DNA from: Crotalaria pallida
Lineage: Eukaryota > Streptophyta > Magnoliopsida > Fabales > Fabaceae
Direction of reading: 5' to 3'
Assembly: GCA_037953625.1 (NCBI GenBank)
Contig: CM075653.1
Location: 6,386,001-6,450,000, forward strand
Length of the DNA: 64,000 nt
The notes below the pieces were generated by a model. That model worked only from the letters and a program-made list of their open reading frames with translations, was not told where the DNA came from and did not search any database. The position numbers were made by a program, and so were the translations under genes. Shown in pieces: positions 32,879-46,028 of this stretch. How positions within the stretch are numbered: the stretch's first letter is position 1; every line of letters starts with the position of its first letter.

Positions 32879-35223
32879 CTAGATTAATTTCCTTTCAAGC
32901 CCTTGTGATATCTGTCCTGATTTGATGAATATATTGTACCAAAATTCCATTTCTTCACTAATCTGATTCTGACCTGAACCATGATTCTCTATGACTTCTC
33001 CTGAAGTATCATCAGAAGCATTAATCAATACTTTCCCATTGAAACTTGAAGCAGCACTTGATGCATGGTTTGCTGCTCCACGTGGCATGGTCATTAGAGC
33101 CCCTGAACTAGAAGTTGCTAGTGCTTCTAATCGCAAGGAGTATGAGGTGGAAATCATGGCATTGTGCACTTCACTCTTCTCAGATCTCTTCTTCAAATGG
33201 GTGTGCCAAAAATTCTTTATTTCATTGTCTGTCCGTCCGGGTAATCTTGCAGCAATAGCAGACCATCTATACATCAAAGGTTTAATTCGGTTACATTTTT
33301 TACATGCCCAAATTCATGAGAAATTATTAGGTAGTTAAAGGACTAATATTTCAAACTCATCTCAATTATTGAATATTTATCCTTTTTAATTAAAAAATAA
33401 TAATAAATAATAAATAGTGATGGTGTATTTTTGTTTAGGTTTATATTTCTTGCAAGCTCACCCAGGGATCCACCATTAACAATGGAATTTTTTAGACTAA
33501 TCCGCTTCAAGGTCATGACAGTGCTTCTCTTAGCGGGTTGTGTTTCCTAAAAATCAAACTTGAGACTACTAACATACATATTTCATTCTTAAGATTTCAA
33601 TTGGTTCCACAAGACCTACTGAAATAACTCTCATTTGATAAAATGATGGTTTATTAGTTTTGGCTAATACCTATTTAGATTGTGAAAATATTTCCACTAT
33701 TATTTGGCACATTTCCACAATCTAATTTCACAAGGCCAAATGCCGCATATTATTACGGTGTTGGTTGCCAAATAGCGAGATTGTGAAAATGTCTTTTCTT
33801 TGTTTAACTATAACTAATAACTATGCCCATGTTTATTCAAATATTATCTTATACTAAGATGGATAAAAATTTTCAAATATAGAGTGTGTAGTAATGTATC
33901 TCATCTCTCTTAAACAAAGTTTCTAATCAATAATCACTCGTTTTACGCCTATATAGTAAATCATTCTAAAAATAAAATTTTTAAGTCTACTACATACCAA
34001 TATTACTTGGCTCATAAAAAAAGTGTTTTGATGAAGGTAGGGCTCAAACAAGAGGTTGTTCGAACCTTTATCTGCTCCTCAACATCTATGTACGTAAATA
34101 AATTGCACATTTTTAAAATCCATTTATAATTTTTGAACGTAGCACGGTTGCAGCACATAGATAGAGCTAGTAGACAGTAGACACTATATTCAAGGCAAAT
34201 GTCTTGTGAACTATGGGACATAAAATACGAGTATATGTTTGGATTCGAATTTTAGATGTTCTGCAATTTTTTCCTCATTATTCCTTGTAAAAAAACTTTA
34301 CTTATAAAAAAATAAATCTTACAATTCACGAATAACTTTGATGTTTTTGCTGCACTAATTGAAATTTGTATAATTGTAAGAAGTAAAACTATCTAACAAG
34401 TTGTTCCGATGAATGTATAGATAACATTACTATATAAAGACTAGAGATCAATTAGTATGGAATATGTTAATGTACGGACCTATTCCCAAGAATTTCATGC
34501 AGGTTGAGGATAGTATCTTCTTCTTCCTTGGTGAATTTCCCCCGTTTAATGTCTGGCCTCAAATAATTTATCCAACGAAGCCTACAACTCTTGCCACACC
34601 TTAACAAACCTAAACAATCATATCATATCATCATATACATTATCATATATATGATGTATAATTAGGAAGTTCATCATCCAAATTTATTGTTAACAAAAAT
34701 AGCATTTGTTCTCGGCTGGTTTACACATAAGATATTACTACTTGCTAGTTTGTTTAACCGGTTTTTATTATATATACTTAGGTAACATGAACATGATATT
34801 AATATGGAACCAAAAAGAACATATATTATAGAGGAAATTATTGCATGATTCAGGATCAATAATCCAATGCAAATTTCATTAGGATCATTGATTTAGAATA
34901 TTCTTAAGGAATTTTTTTTGAAATATTCAAAATCAAGGATTTGAATTACATTGGGATTATTAGCAGTACCGATCGACCATACAATAATTTCTCATATTAT
35001 AGAATACATCCTATAACTCCATTTTGTTTTCACTTTGTGAATTAGTTATAATGATTATATTTGAGTAAATGAATAATAATTTGCACTCACCAGCTAGCTT
35101 AGGAAGGGCACGCCAGTTTCCATGGCCATATCTTTGGATATGAGAAATCAATATGTGATCTTCTTCAGCGGTCCAGGGTCCCTTCTTCATTCCCATCTTC
35201 TCACAACAAGGAGTCCTCGTCAT
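32879..35223 (-). CDS. R2R3-MYB transcription factor, probably subgroup 2 (MYB13/14/15-like)
   Basis: Three exons, 35091-35223, 34480-34609 and 32879-33266, at the two intron positions standard for R2R3-MYB genes, giving 216 aa. The start MTRTPCCEKMGMKKGPWTAE is canonical. The R2 repeat spans about residues 14-61 and R3 about 67-113 (NRWSAIAARLPGRTDNEIKN); the conserved Trp residues are present. A C-terminal EEMEFWYNIFI (about 193-202) fits the FW-centred motif of subgroup 2. Such MYBs bind AC-type promoter elements and act in stress and phenylpropanoid control. ATG 35223 is preferred over 35259 because a TATA box at 35284-35291 puts transcription start near the upstream ATG. Subgroup placement is from memory of family motifs; the DNA-binding call is secure. 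Confidence 0.93.
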
Positions 35224-35283
35224 GCTCACTACTCTTGCACTATGCACAAAACAAACCAACTATAATGTATGTGTGTATGTGTC

Positions 35284-35291
35284 TATTTATA
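35284..35291 (-). promoter_or_regulatory. TATA box of the MYB gene
   Basis: TATAAATA on the minus strand, about 61 bp upstream of ATG 35223, giving an expected transcription start about 30 bp before it. Confidence 0.65.
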
Positions 35292-35371
35292 CTTGATCTA
35301 CTTTATTTAGTGCCTCAAAGCTAAGCTCCTTCAAGGTAGCTTCTGCTCCTCCTATTACTATTGTGTTAAAA

Positions 35372-35409
<38 letters not shown>

Positions 35410-35691
35410 CCAAAATAGACAGCACCATGCTTTTGTGAATAAAAAATAAAGTACTTGATAGTGATAGTGATATCGTAATACTATTAACATTAATTTGTGT
35501 GGTTAGTTATATTATCCAATTCCCCTTTTACTTCCCAAATTAAAGCTGGCAAAGTTGAAATTTAAGATATATAGTGGCTAATATTAGATTTAGCTCGATG
35601 AATTTATCTGTAGGACATGAATTATGACGTAAGTATGCGTATTCAAACCGTATTTGTCGTCCACCCCTTTTTCATTTTTTTAGTGGGTTAA

Positions 35692-35905
35692 ATATGTTTT
35701 AGCTCTTATAAGTTTTTTCTTTAATTTTGATTTTTTTCTTCTATTTTTTGAAATTTTGGTTTTAGTTTGTATCAATAATGTTTGGAAACCACAATTAACT
35801 ACGCCAATAATTAATATAATACATGTCATATATTAGTATTAGTCACGTTTCTATTAAAGACTAAAACCAAAATTTTAAAAAATGAAAGAACCAAAACCTA
35901 TTAAA
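35692..35905. repeat. Foldback of the TTTTGGTTTTAGT family
   Basis: TTTTTTGAAATTTTGGTTTTAGT on the left pairs with ACTAAAACCAAAATTTTAAAAA on the right; the outer parts pair less well. Non-coding. Confidence 0.55.
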
Positions 35906-37338
35906 AAATATAATAAGGTATGACTTAAATAAAACTTCACTACATTTCTAAAACTAAAAAAAAAATATTAAAACCCTTTTTAATAATCTCTTCCTTTATA
36001 AGGTTTCCTATGAGCTTAGCCTTTAAAAAATACTCCTAACGATATTATATAAATATCTGAATTTAACATCTACATCCAACATCTACCTTTTTTAGAAAAT
36101 AAATGAGATATGAAAAATATGAAAATTTGGATAATTCTCCTTTATTTTCTAAAAAAGACAAATGTTTGAATGTACATTTATTAGAATGAAATAATGACGT
36201 GATTACTGATTAGATTTGTAATAGAGTTCAACTCGATTATTTGAATGTACATTTATTTTATTTTTAGATATTTTTGATTTGCTATACATGCGTCTTATTA
36301 AAATAATAAGGTAAATTTTATTCGCATTCAGAAATATTTCCTGCATCAAACACAAATTTTTGGTTGAATTTTTTGGTAATATGAATTTTATGTACTATAA
36401 AAAAGATCATCATCCGAAACTTTATCTTAAATACCAACAACACTTGTCCAATACGAATAGAATTTTTCAATTATAAAAAAACATATATTTATTGCCAAAT
36501 TGTTTTTTGAAGTATATTGGCAAATTGTTAAGTGATTTTATTTATGAAAAAAAAATCCTTTATACTGTAGTAAGCTTTTTCTATTCACGCACTAGAATTA
36601 TAACGTTGTTTTTATATGCAACAAAAATGACTTTTGATCCGTTATGACTCAAAGTATAAAATACTACTAACTTGTAGGCTCCAACTCCAAGTAACTTTCT
36701 TGGTTGCTTCACTCAAAACTTGTGCTTTCTGAATTCTGTGAAGCTTAAAGTTAATCATTTCTTGGTAAATGAGGTCAAAAGTAGTATGCGCTAGGACAAA
36801 ATGGACTCATGTTTTACGATGCACAATCTGCCGCCTCTTTCCACATTATCCTAATTGTGATCGCTAGCATGTTCTATCTTTAATGGTTTTCGGCTAACCC
36901 ATACACCAATTATTCTTTAAGGTTTCAACCTTCAATTATACTCCTAATTAAAATTTAAAAGAAATTAGCACGCCTCTATTAACAAGGTGAATATGTCATT
37001 TTTTTTTTTAAAAAAAAGGTGAATATGTATTATATTAAATTGCACTATATTTATATGGTTTGGTTTTAGGCCTTGATTTATTTGGACTCGATTACTTGTG
37101 TTTCTACTAGTATTTGACTGGGAAAGAACATTAAAGGCTAGACAACGAGTAGTACCACAATCTTCTTGTGACCAAACTTGGTAGCGGAAGAAACCAAGGC
37201 ATAAACCCCAGAAACAGAAAACAGAACTTTGAGGAGAGGAATTTTTTAAAAAACACTTTGTGTTCCAAAAAAATACATAATATTGTGTACAAAGAAATAG
37301 CTACCTTAATGCTACCAAATGTCTATTATAAATGTGAT

Positions 37339-37640
37339 AAGTGTTAAGATTCCGTATCAAAATTAATTGGTTATGAGTGGAGTAGCCCGAGAAATCACTA
37401 TTTAAATCATACCACATATTATTAAGGCAAATGATGCAGGACTTTCAACACACCTCCTTCAAATACTTTCAACACACCTCCAAATAAGCCTGCTGGACTA
37501 GGCAAAAAAAGTTGGGCTTTGACTTTGATAATATGTTAAGCTTTCATCACAAAACCAATTGGCCATGAGTGAAGTAGTCTAATAGGCATTTAAACCACAT
37601 ACCACAAATTATGAAGCAAACAATGTGGGACTTCTAACAA
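37339..37640. repeat. Two diverged copies of a non-coding repeat
   Basis: Copy 1 (GTGTTAAGATTCCGTATCAA ... TTGGTTATGAGTGGAGTAG ... ATGATGCAGGACTTTCAACA) and copy 2 (TATGTTAAGCTTTCATCACA ... TTGGCCATGAGTGAAGTAG ... CAATGTGGGACTTCTAACA) are about 190 bp apart. Likely LTR or tandem remnants. Confidence 0.55.
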
Positions 37641-38582
37641 CAAAAAGTTTGGTTCTTTTAAATAAGATCTCGATTAGAGCCTTATAAATACATAAAAAAA
37701 GATATTTAGAGAATTAAACCTTAAATGAATTTTTTTACTCAACTCTCCCAATCTAATATCGAAAAATAGTAGATAATGTCATGATGACGTTAGGTCAAAA
37801 ATTTGTGTGTGCAACCAAAATATAACACAACCAATAATAAAAACTAATTTCTTTTGAACAAAAATTGTGAAATAAATTTCATTTCTCCAACAAAATCTCT
37901 TCCGCACATAATCAAACCATAGCTAGCATGCTCAAGCAAGCCAACCATGGTGATGGAGTCTGACTTTACCTACAGTCCATTATTGCCACTAATGAGTTAT
38001 TTGTAAATAAAAAGTAGAAATTGGGACATGCACCAAGCACTCACCTTAAGAAAGAATAGAAGCACTTGATGATGATGTGTACGAGGGTTTTTTTTCAAAC
38101 CATGTGGTTGAATAACATGATAATCAACTGCTATTTTACTCATCTTTTAATAGAATGTCGGCATGTCAAACATACTAAAAGCATTGCAAGATTTCTCTTA
38201 GAGTAATGTCCCTCCCAATCCCTTTGGGCTAATTAAATTTGCAGCAAAGGTCAAAACCATCATAACCAAGTTGACTCTTGTGTACAAAAAGATCCTCTTC
38301 TTTACTTTCAAGATTACGCCTCAAATGAGTTTATAACTTTATTAGTAATGAATAAGTTTTTTATAAATTAATTAATGAACTACCACCTCCATTCCTTTAT
38401 GATTAATTAAAGTATCCTTTGAGAATGTAGCATGTACATTAAAAAAATATATCTAATGTAGTATGTTTTTATTTAATGAATCAATGTTTAATTTATTTAT
38501 TTTGCTTTTTGTTCTTCTATAGTAATTAGTTATTTTTTTTATTATCTATCCTATTAATTAGAAGATGAAGCTATGTTGCATC

Positions 38583-38960
38583 AATACAAGTACGGTACTG
38601 AATATGTGTACAATACCGGGTATTAGATACAACATTTTCAAAAAACAAGGATATCAATACGACAATATAGATACAAATTTTATAAATAAATATATATAAA
38701 CAAAGTCAATAAATAATCTTGATATTGAAATAGGATATGAATACCTTAAAATTAAAGGTTGATGTTCAAAATAAGCATAAATATAAGGATGAGAGATTTA
38801 TTATAGCAATAAAATATAAATTCAAGGCAAAACTGACATTATTGATATAATCCCTAAAATATACTTTGATATATCAATTACAAGTATTCATAAATATCGT
38901 ATATGTACCGGTATCCAATTTGTACCAAGTACATCCTCAATTTAAAAATACCCATCTTTG
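38583..38960. repeat. Imperfect inverted repeat with GGTACxGAATAT ends
   Basis: The left end ATCAATACAAGTACGGTACT contrasts with a right end whose complement includes GATGTACTTGGTACAAATTG and GGATACCGGTACATATACG. Similarity is weak but extends for tens of bases; probably an old MITE. Confidence 0.35.
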
Positions 38961-39569
38961 AAAGTGATGAAGTAAAGTTGTATTAAAAAATAATAAATAA
39001 TATTATATTGAATTTCTAAAGTCACATTTAAAGAAGAACAACATTTTTTTTAAAGAGACGTTTGTTTAGGGATGGAGAGAGTATAAGTTTTATGCATATC
39101 ACAATTTCCAAAAACATTAAACTTACCACAATTGCAAAACTCAAAAGCAATCATTAACCAGGAAAAAGGTTTGCACCTGATTGAAGGTAATGAGAAACTT
39201 CATAGAAGTTCAAGTTAGAAAAGGAAAATCAAGAGATTCTTAAATAATTTTGGTATACATATATCATGCAGATAAAAGTATAGAACCATCAGCAATAATA
39301 CCTTTTTTTAGCTGAAACTCCACAATTCACATATGCCACTGGACAATATTAATTCCAAGTATCACAAAATTGACCAAACAAAATAAACTAGATGATCAAA
39401 ACAAATCAAAAAAGCTGTAACCTTATAAGTGCTTCAAACAGTAAGAAATCAGTGTTTCAAAACGTTGAAAACTTCCACCTAAACCACCAAAAAGTACAGC
39501 TTCATCATCATATCTTAGTAGTCAAAATCAGTCTAAGCGAATGACTCAGTACAGCAACAAGAGGAGGAA

Positions 39570-42500
39570 TCATTGGCTCTCTCTATCTGCTTCTCCAGGA
39601 TCATATCTTTCATCAATAAGCTCTGCAGAAACTGATGGCACATTCCTTAACAATGCTTCTTGTTTCCAAGTTTGAGCAAGGTCTTCCTTTTTATCTATTA
39701 ATGCATCTTTTGTAAAGCACAAATGGTCAAGGAGGCACTATATATCATTCTTCTTCTAATGCAACACAATCAAATGTATTGTGACAAATCTCTACTATAC
39801 TATACTATACCAATAACAATCACATGACTATGACATTATATGGACAATAATCGGTACTACATAGTCATGACCAGATTTCAAATCAATATTTCTATTTAAA
39901 TATGGAAAGGATATTCTCTATGTCGTCCTCTGAGATTTGCACGGTCAATTTGATTTTGCAAATAGACAAGGCGCGTCGCAATCCACTGGCATGAACATGT
40001 TAACAAAGTGAGGAAGGATCAGAAACATGAGAGGTACATCAACAAACTGTGATAAATGTAAACAAATAGCAAAACCGAAATAGTTATAGATAAGTAGAAG
40101 AATGAGTACACTGCGAAATTGGGATTTTGGTAATGTTCAATTGAAACAAAGTTATTATACAAATTTTCCTAAATCCCTAAAGGCTATATTTGGTAGCACA
40201 CTAGCACAGTTTGTAAATTGAAAGAATAAGGTTTGAGCTCATAACTCTCAAAGAAGAAGACTAATGGAGAATGTTGTTATGATTAAAGACTATTCTAATA
40301 AAGGGATTGTGCACTATATTAACTTTAACTAAATCTGAGTCTTCAATTGCTAGAACTAGAAAATACAGCTAAGCTAGTTAAAGATCTGATATATTTGAAC
40401 CAGTGATGGATAAAAGATAGAAGTTTGTTGGCATAGAGTAATGGATGCTTACATGCTTTGTTATATCCTCATGTAGAACTTTAGCCTTTTCTTGAAGCTC
40501 CACCTGCCAAAGACCAATGGGGAAATCATAGTAATCAAACTTCCCTATGATATATAAGAAAAATCAATTGACTTATTCTAAGCTATGTCTGTCAAGGAAT
40601 GACTGTAAAAGTGTAAACAGCAGGAGACAATTTTAGCAGTCAAATTGAAACAGGAACAAGTACAAGAAATATGATTCCTTATTACGCTAGTTTATTTTCA
40701 CAAATTTTCGCTCCTCTTTAAGATGGTCATACTTCAAATTAAAAATTAAAATATGTTCTTTATGTGCCAAACAACTTACAACAGTTAATTTTGGGAGCAT
40801 GCCGGCTTTCACCTTTTGCTGCAAATCCTCGCATTCTTCCTGAATGCAAAAACAGGACAATTACTACTTATATTAATCATATAATTTCCAATATAATTAT
40901 GCATTGAAAGAACTTAGAAGGATAATGTCTTTTCCAACTAGATGTTCATAGTTGATTCAAAGGAATAATAGGTTCATTGAAGTCTATTACCTCGGTGAAG
41001 TCAACATCAGATATCTCAGAAATGGGAATGGCTTTTGCCATGAAGGAAACTTGCAAGAGAATTCCATTAGACATTTCATCAAGCACGATACCTAAAAGTT
41101 AAACAAGAGTAATGATCAATCATTGAAGATAACATAGAGCAAAAATTAAAAGAAAGATACAAAGTGACTTAACAAAAGTAGCACATAAAAGGAAGGACTG
41201 AAGAGCATTCAATGGATCGGTATGTAATTTATGTTACCTATAACTTTCACAAGATGGTGAGTGTTCCTTTGCTTACAGCCATTAGAATCCACTTTGACTC
41301 TCACAAAGGCTCCAACAACCTTATCCATAAAATTTTCAGACTCTTCTGATAACTTTAGCACCAAACTTTGTTTTAGGTAGACAAGGTTAATATTCTTGGC
41401 ATTAATGGAAGCGAAAGAGCTAGGTTTTATAAATACATCTCCTTTTTTCAGTAGAGGTTTTCCTCTTGAGTTTGACGGTCTTCTTCCTAGTGAATTTGAA
41501 CTCTTCCTTCGAATAGGCTTACGCTTACAAGTACGATCTTCTTCACTCTCCGATGCCGTTGATTCATTTACATTTTCTTCTCCACCTTCACTGGAATTGC
41601 TTTGAAGCATAAAGTTCGTAACCTTTTTAGAGTTGTCCAGAGCTGCAACGACATCATTACTACTCAATCCTTCTTTAGCTTTAACAATTTCCCAATATTC
41701 CTTGAATAGACCTTCGTATGTTTCCATGTCATTCAAGCTTAACTTGTTCTGCAAATAATGAAACGGTTTTAAAGGTCAATGTAGAGAGATCACCTCTCCT
41801 CATATAAAAGTCAAAAACAAACAGAACAGAGGTAAGCAATATATGTCTCACGCTACCAATCTGATTATATCTACTTAGTTGTTTCAATTACAAAACCAAA
41901 ATGAACTTTACAATTTCAACTCTATATGCACATGTGTAGCACCGAAACCTGATCAGCCACTTTTCTGTTTTAATTTAACTGCAAGCATTAAACACGCTAT
42001 GCTTCACTATATCACAAATCTGAAATGTTACTGTTGCCAACATCATTTAAATCTGAGCATTAAATAGTCCATGGATCACAAATCAGAAAGGGTATAAAAG
42101 TGATAGTGCAAATGTTTCTAAAGCATTAAATAGTCTATGGATATCATAGACTATCATGGATTTGATATCAGCTAAATTTGGTAATGGTAAATATTCTACT
42201 GTCCACATTATCACAACTACGTACCCCTTCCGAATCATGCTCCAAATTTTGTTCTATAATGAGTACCAAGTTCGAACACTCGCTGCATAACCCCTTTTCC
42301 CCTTTGAAAATAGTGAGTTCTGAGGCATCAAGGCACTTATTGCATAAAGAACCATTTGGACAGCCAAGGCAAAAAAACTTTGCATCATGTCTGCACTTGA
42401 TGCAATAATGCCAACCTGAAAACACATACAAGCATGTGAATAAACTATAAAGTGACAGTGGAATATAAAGTTTGCAAAAGTTCAAAACTACCTCTCCACA

Positions 42501-43485
42501 TATGACAGAAAGCATGTAAATAGTTACTTTAGTTTCTCATCATTTGACCCCTAAGGGATGGCAACTTTTGTTACTATTACAATTTACACATAAGCTATGG
42601 CTATCTCAAACTGATAAAAGTAAGTTTTTTACATGTATTTCTGAAAAACAAATACTCATATATTCTTTATTTGGCCCCAGTAAATAAAAATATCATTTCT
42701 TTGAAAACCTTCCACCTCTGTGCCTACTGTCAGTTATGTGATAAAACCTTGCTACACTTGACAGCATATGTCAAATTTGTATCATAATGTTAAATTGAAA
42801 CAATGTTGTGGTTGCAAGTGATCATACATTGCATGCAGCTAGCAGGTACAAAGTTATATATATATTTAAAGGATTTTCTTAAACTCGATCCTAGTCAAGG
42901 ATAAGAACATAGGATAATAAGCTTTATAAGGAAGTGTTGCACCGGAAGAATAATAAGATTTTGTATTTATTTATTTTTGATAAAATATGTTTATTTTTGA
43001 GTTCTTATCTTCGGCCTTAAGATTGAAGTTAAGAAAATTAAAATTTGAAAGGGCAGCCCAATACTCGATAAGGAAACCTTTGTTGCCAATAATAATTCTA
43101 CTCAACTTGGGAAAAATAGAAGGGCACCTAATGCGCGAGACCCACTTGGTTTATCAATAAAGTAAGATATTTATGAATAAATTAATTCAATGGCTTACCA
43201 CAAACGAAAGATTTTGCCTTGAACAAAGAGTCATCTTGATCAATACAATCAGGGTGATAAGCTTTTCCACAGTTCCTAGAAGAGAAAAACGAAAACCAAA
43301 AAACCCATGACATCATTGCAACATATAACACGTTTTAATGCAAAAAGAAAAAAGAAGAAAAAAAACAAAAAAACTCACCTTCCGCAAAGAACAATTTCTC
43401 CACCATCTTTGCATTCAAAACACCAATCCTCATGTTCTTGTTGTTGGTCTTGGTCATACTTCTTCTTCCTCCCTCTCTTAGCCAT
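39570..43485 (-). CDS. PHD finger and Plus-3 domain protein
   Basis: Nine exons: 43379-43485, 43199-43275, 42225-42415, 41238-41748, 40991-41091, 40780-40839, 40453-40503, 39915-39985, 39570-39711, giving 436 aa. A basic start (MAKRGRKKKY) precedes a PHD finger: C22/C25, C34/C38, H43/C46, C66/C69 (WCFECKDGGEIVLCG ... HPDC ... WHYCIKC), then more Cys pairs. A Ser/Glu-rich linker is followed by a Plus-3 domain about 220-345 (KKGDVFIKPSS ... KVVGAFVRVKVD ... HHLVKVIGIVLDE) and helix WIATRLVYLQNQIDRANLRG. Related plant proteins (NERD, CCCH zinc fingers 19/44, At5g08430-like) are chromatin- or RNA-directed-silencing-linked and usually also have SWIB and GYF domains, not seen here. The last intron (39712-39914) is AT-AC with U12-type signals. 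The exon 8-9 join depends on this. Confidence 0.85.
39712..39914 (-). other. Probable U12-type AT-AC intron
   Basis: Minus strand: exon 8 ends AGAGA and the intron begins ATATCCTTTCC, a full match to the U12 donor ATATCCTT. Near the 3' end is TCCTTGAC (plus 39726-39733), matching the U12 branch site, with its A about 15 nt before a terminal AC. The splice keeps the frame (GA|A, Glu) into KDALIDKKEDLAQTW. No usable GT donor exists after the conserved RANLRG segment. Confidence 0.75.
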
Positions 43486-44025
43486 TGTGAAGTACAGATA
43501 CACTAATACTTTGGGTTTGTGTCAGAGGTACAGACCACAGAGAATTTAGTTTGTGTTGGTTCTAGAAGCACAAAACCACAATGGTTTCGGTCTGTGCTAT
43601 TTATTTGTTGCGTGAAACTGAAGTAAAATATCTCTATACAAGGAATACTCCTTGGACTCTCTTGTATAAGAAAAAAATATTCCCACTTAAAAAAGATAAT
43701 TGAGTTCTCAATCACCTTAATCTGGATTTATTTTCTAAAAAAAATAAAAATTGTAAAATTTTATTTCTTTTAAATACACTATTTTCTATTAAACTTAACT
43801 ATTTTTTTACTCTTATAGGGTTGAGATTAAGCAAACTCTTTAATTTTTTCAAATCCATAAAAAACTGTGTTATTTAAAAAAATTGCATTGAAGATGAAAC
43901 AAAATTTAAATGGAATAATCACTTTATGAAAATATTTTTGAGAAGATTGTATTAGAAATAAAAAATAAGTTAACTTTTTTTTTTTATATTTGAAATCAAT
44001 ATATGAATATATTTTTTTTCTTATA
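43486..44025. other. Upstream region of the PHD/Plus-3 gene
   Basis: Presumed promoter and leader, then AT-rich DNA. No coding sequence supported. Confidence 0.5.
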
Positions 44026-44271
44026 CTTCCTTCGATTTTTATTATAGGCCACATTTTAGAAGATTTTCTTGATCCTAATTATAAATCACTTTATATTTTT
44101 TATGAATCATTTATTGTTTTTTCTCTTTTTTGTCCTTGATTATCTATGTTTTTTTATTGTTTATTAATGAGTATGAATTTTCCAAGAAAAGTTGAGAAAG
44201 TAAAATTGTAATATTACAATATATTACAGTATTATATAATTCATGAAACTAACTATTTTCCTCGGAGGGAG
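44026..44271. mobile_element. Stowaway-like MITE
   Basis: Left end CTTCCTTCGATTTTTATTATA after TA; right end CCTCGGAGGGAG. The ends resemble the CTCCCTCCG terminus of Tc1/mariner-type Stowaway MITEs; the right TA has apparently changed to TG. Confidence 0.6.
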
Positions 44272-44816
44272 TGTTAGATATAGAGGGAGTAATAGATAAA
44301 TAAAAAATTTAATTTCAATGTACACTTGGCATAAAAAAATATTTTAAAAAACATTAAAAAATTGTTATTTCCCTCCGTTTTTATTTATTGGTCTTAATTC
44401 AAATAAAACACATTTTTAAAAAAATTTAATCATTATTTAGATTTTCAATACAAATATACTCTCTTCGTTGTCCCTTATTATAGGCATCATTTTGGTAGAT
44501 TTGGTGTCCATTTTATAACTTGTTTTAGAATATCTAGGAGATATTGAAGAGTTTAATTCAAATACACCCCTCATAATTATATAGGGGTGACAAAGTAATA
44601 ATTACAATAGAGAGAGGGAAATGAATAGAGTTGTAAAGTTTTAATTAGGGTAACTTGAAAATGACAACATATTTTTTTTATAAATTTAAAGTAATAATTG
44701 TTTTTTTTAATCTATGTGAGAAATGGACAGAGAGAGTATTAATTATGTTTTTTTTCACTGTACCTTTTATCTCTTTATATCATCATTAATTTACATAAAC
44801 CAAAATTTATTAAATA

Positions 44817-45089
44817 CTCCATCCGTCCATAAATATAAGACACTTTTAACACTTTTATTTGTCCCTTTTTATAAGACTCTTCACCAATTTTCAATGATCA
44901 TTAATTAATTTTTTCCACAAACACCCCTATTTATTGAACACTTTTTAGATTCCCAATAATATTAATAGGGGTAATTTTGAAAATACATATCAAAAGTTCA
45001 CATTTCCAATACAATTAACTACATTATTCTACTTTTCTTAATAGACGTGAAAACTCCCAAAAGGATCTTATATTTAGGGACAGAGGGAG
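44817..45089. mobile_element. Stowaway MITE, complete
   Basis: Inverted ends CTCCATCCGTCCATAAATAT and ...ATATTTAGGGACAGAGGGAG, flanked on both sides by TA (44815-44816 and 45090-45091), the signature of Stowaway (Tc1/mariner) MITEs. 273 bp, no coding capacity. Confidence 0.85.
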
Positions 45090-45181
45090 TAGCAATAAAC
45101 ATAAAAATTAGTATTTATTACACACTTAAATCCTAAAATAAAAAATAAAAAAACAAAAAAATTATTTAAAAAAAAAACAAA

Positions 45182-45660
45182 TACTCCATCCGTTTCATAT
45201 GTAGTGTTCATAGAATTTTTGTGTCATGTTTCATTTGTATTGTTCTTTTACAAAACTCAATACATAATTAATGTTATTTTTCCGCACACCTCTATTTATT
45301 ACAATATCTTTTTCACTTCCAATATCTTTTTTTCTCTTTAATAATGATTACTCCATCCGCTCCTCTTTATCTGTCCTATTTCAAACAAAACACACATTTT
45401 AAGAAATCTAATCATTACTTAGATTTCCAATAAATTAATTATGATTTTTTCCCACTATACCCTTTCTATCTTTATAACACGTCACTCGTCGATATTGTGA
45501 AAGTGACGTGACATGTCGTCGGCTATATCATCATTAAGTGACGAAATAACCATTTCCAAAAATCAAACAAAGTTTACGGATCCAAAGCATCGAAAAAAGT
45601 TTAAGGACCAATTCCAAAAGAGCACCTAAGTTCAAGGACTAAAATATTAAATAAGCCAAA
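45182..45660. mobile_element. Further Stowaway-like ends and a foldback remnant
   Basis: Single ends CTCCATCCGTTTCATATG (near 45184) and CTCCATCCGCTCCTCTTTAT (near 45352) lack obvious partners. From about 45485 a segment with AAGTTTAAGGACCAATTCC and GTTCAAGGACTAAAATATT belongs to the foldback family seen elsewhere. All are decayed. Confidence 0.5.
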
Positions 45661-46028
45661 ATTAAATGATTCAACAACATTATGAGGATATTTTAGGAAT
45701 GATTGTATCGAGAATAAAAAATTACTAGTTAATTTTTGCTTAGGCGCTTATATTTAATACCATTAGTTAGATGTCTTTTTTTGCGTATAAATGTGACGGG
45801 AAAGAGTGTATATATGATAATGCGATTTTTTTATATTCTCGTACATTAATATTATACGCTTTCCGTTCTTATTTATTTGTTCTATTTTAAACAAAACATA
45901 CTCTTTAAGAAATGCAATCATTACTTATATTTTCAATACATTAATTATGTTTTTTTCTGCTATGTCTTTTTTCTCTCTGTAATCATTACTTTTTTTTCAC
46001 TACTTACGAAAATCAATACCTTATTATG

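Larger units (their letters stand above)
35292..39569. other. Long AT-rich intergenic region with decayed repeats
   Basis: No gene is supported. Contents: an (AT)n run at about 35373-35404; a foldback at 35692-35905; a two-copy repeat at 37339-37640; and an imperfect inverted repeat at 38583-38960. The rest is simple AT-rich sequence without recognisable features. Confidence 0.6.

Noticed and set aside
35223..35259. Upstream in-frame ATG of the MYB gene at 35259
   Set aside because: It lies near the transcription start predicted from the TATA box, and the family start MxRxPCCEK corresponds to ATG 35223.
39896..39985. Exon 8 of the PHD/Plus-3 gene read through to a stop at 39896
   Set aside because: It would drop the in-frame tail at 39570-39711; the U12 donor and branch signals explain the junction better. 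It remains a possible alternative end.
39942..39985. Alternative GT donor in exon 8 (GACC|gtgcaa)
   Set aside because: It keeps frame with a weak AG acceptor but removes the conserved RANLRG segment, so it is less likely than the AT-AC intron.
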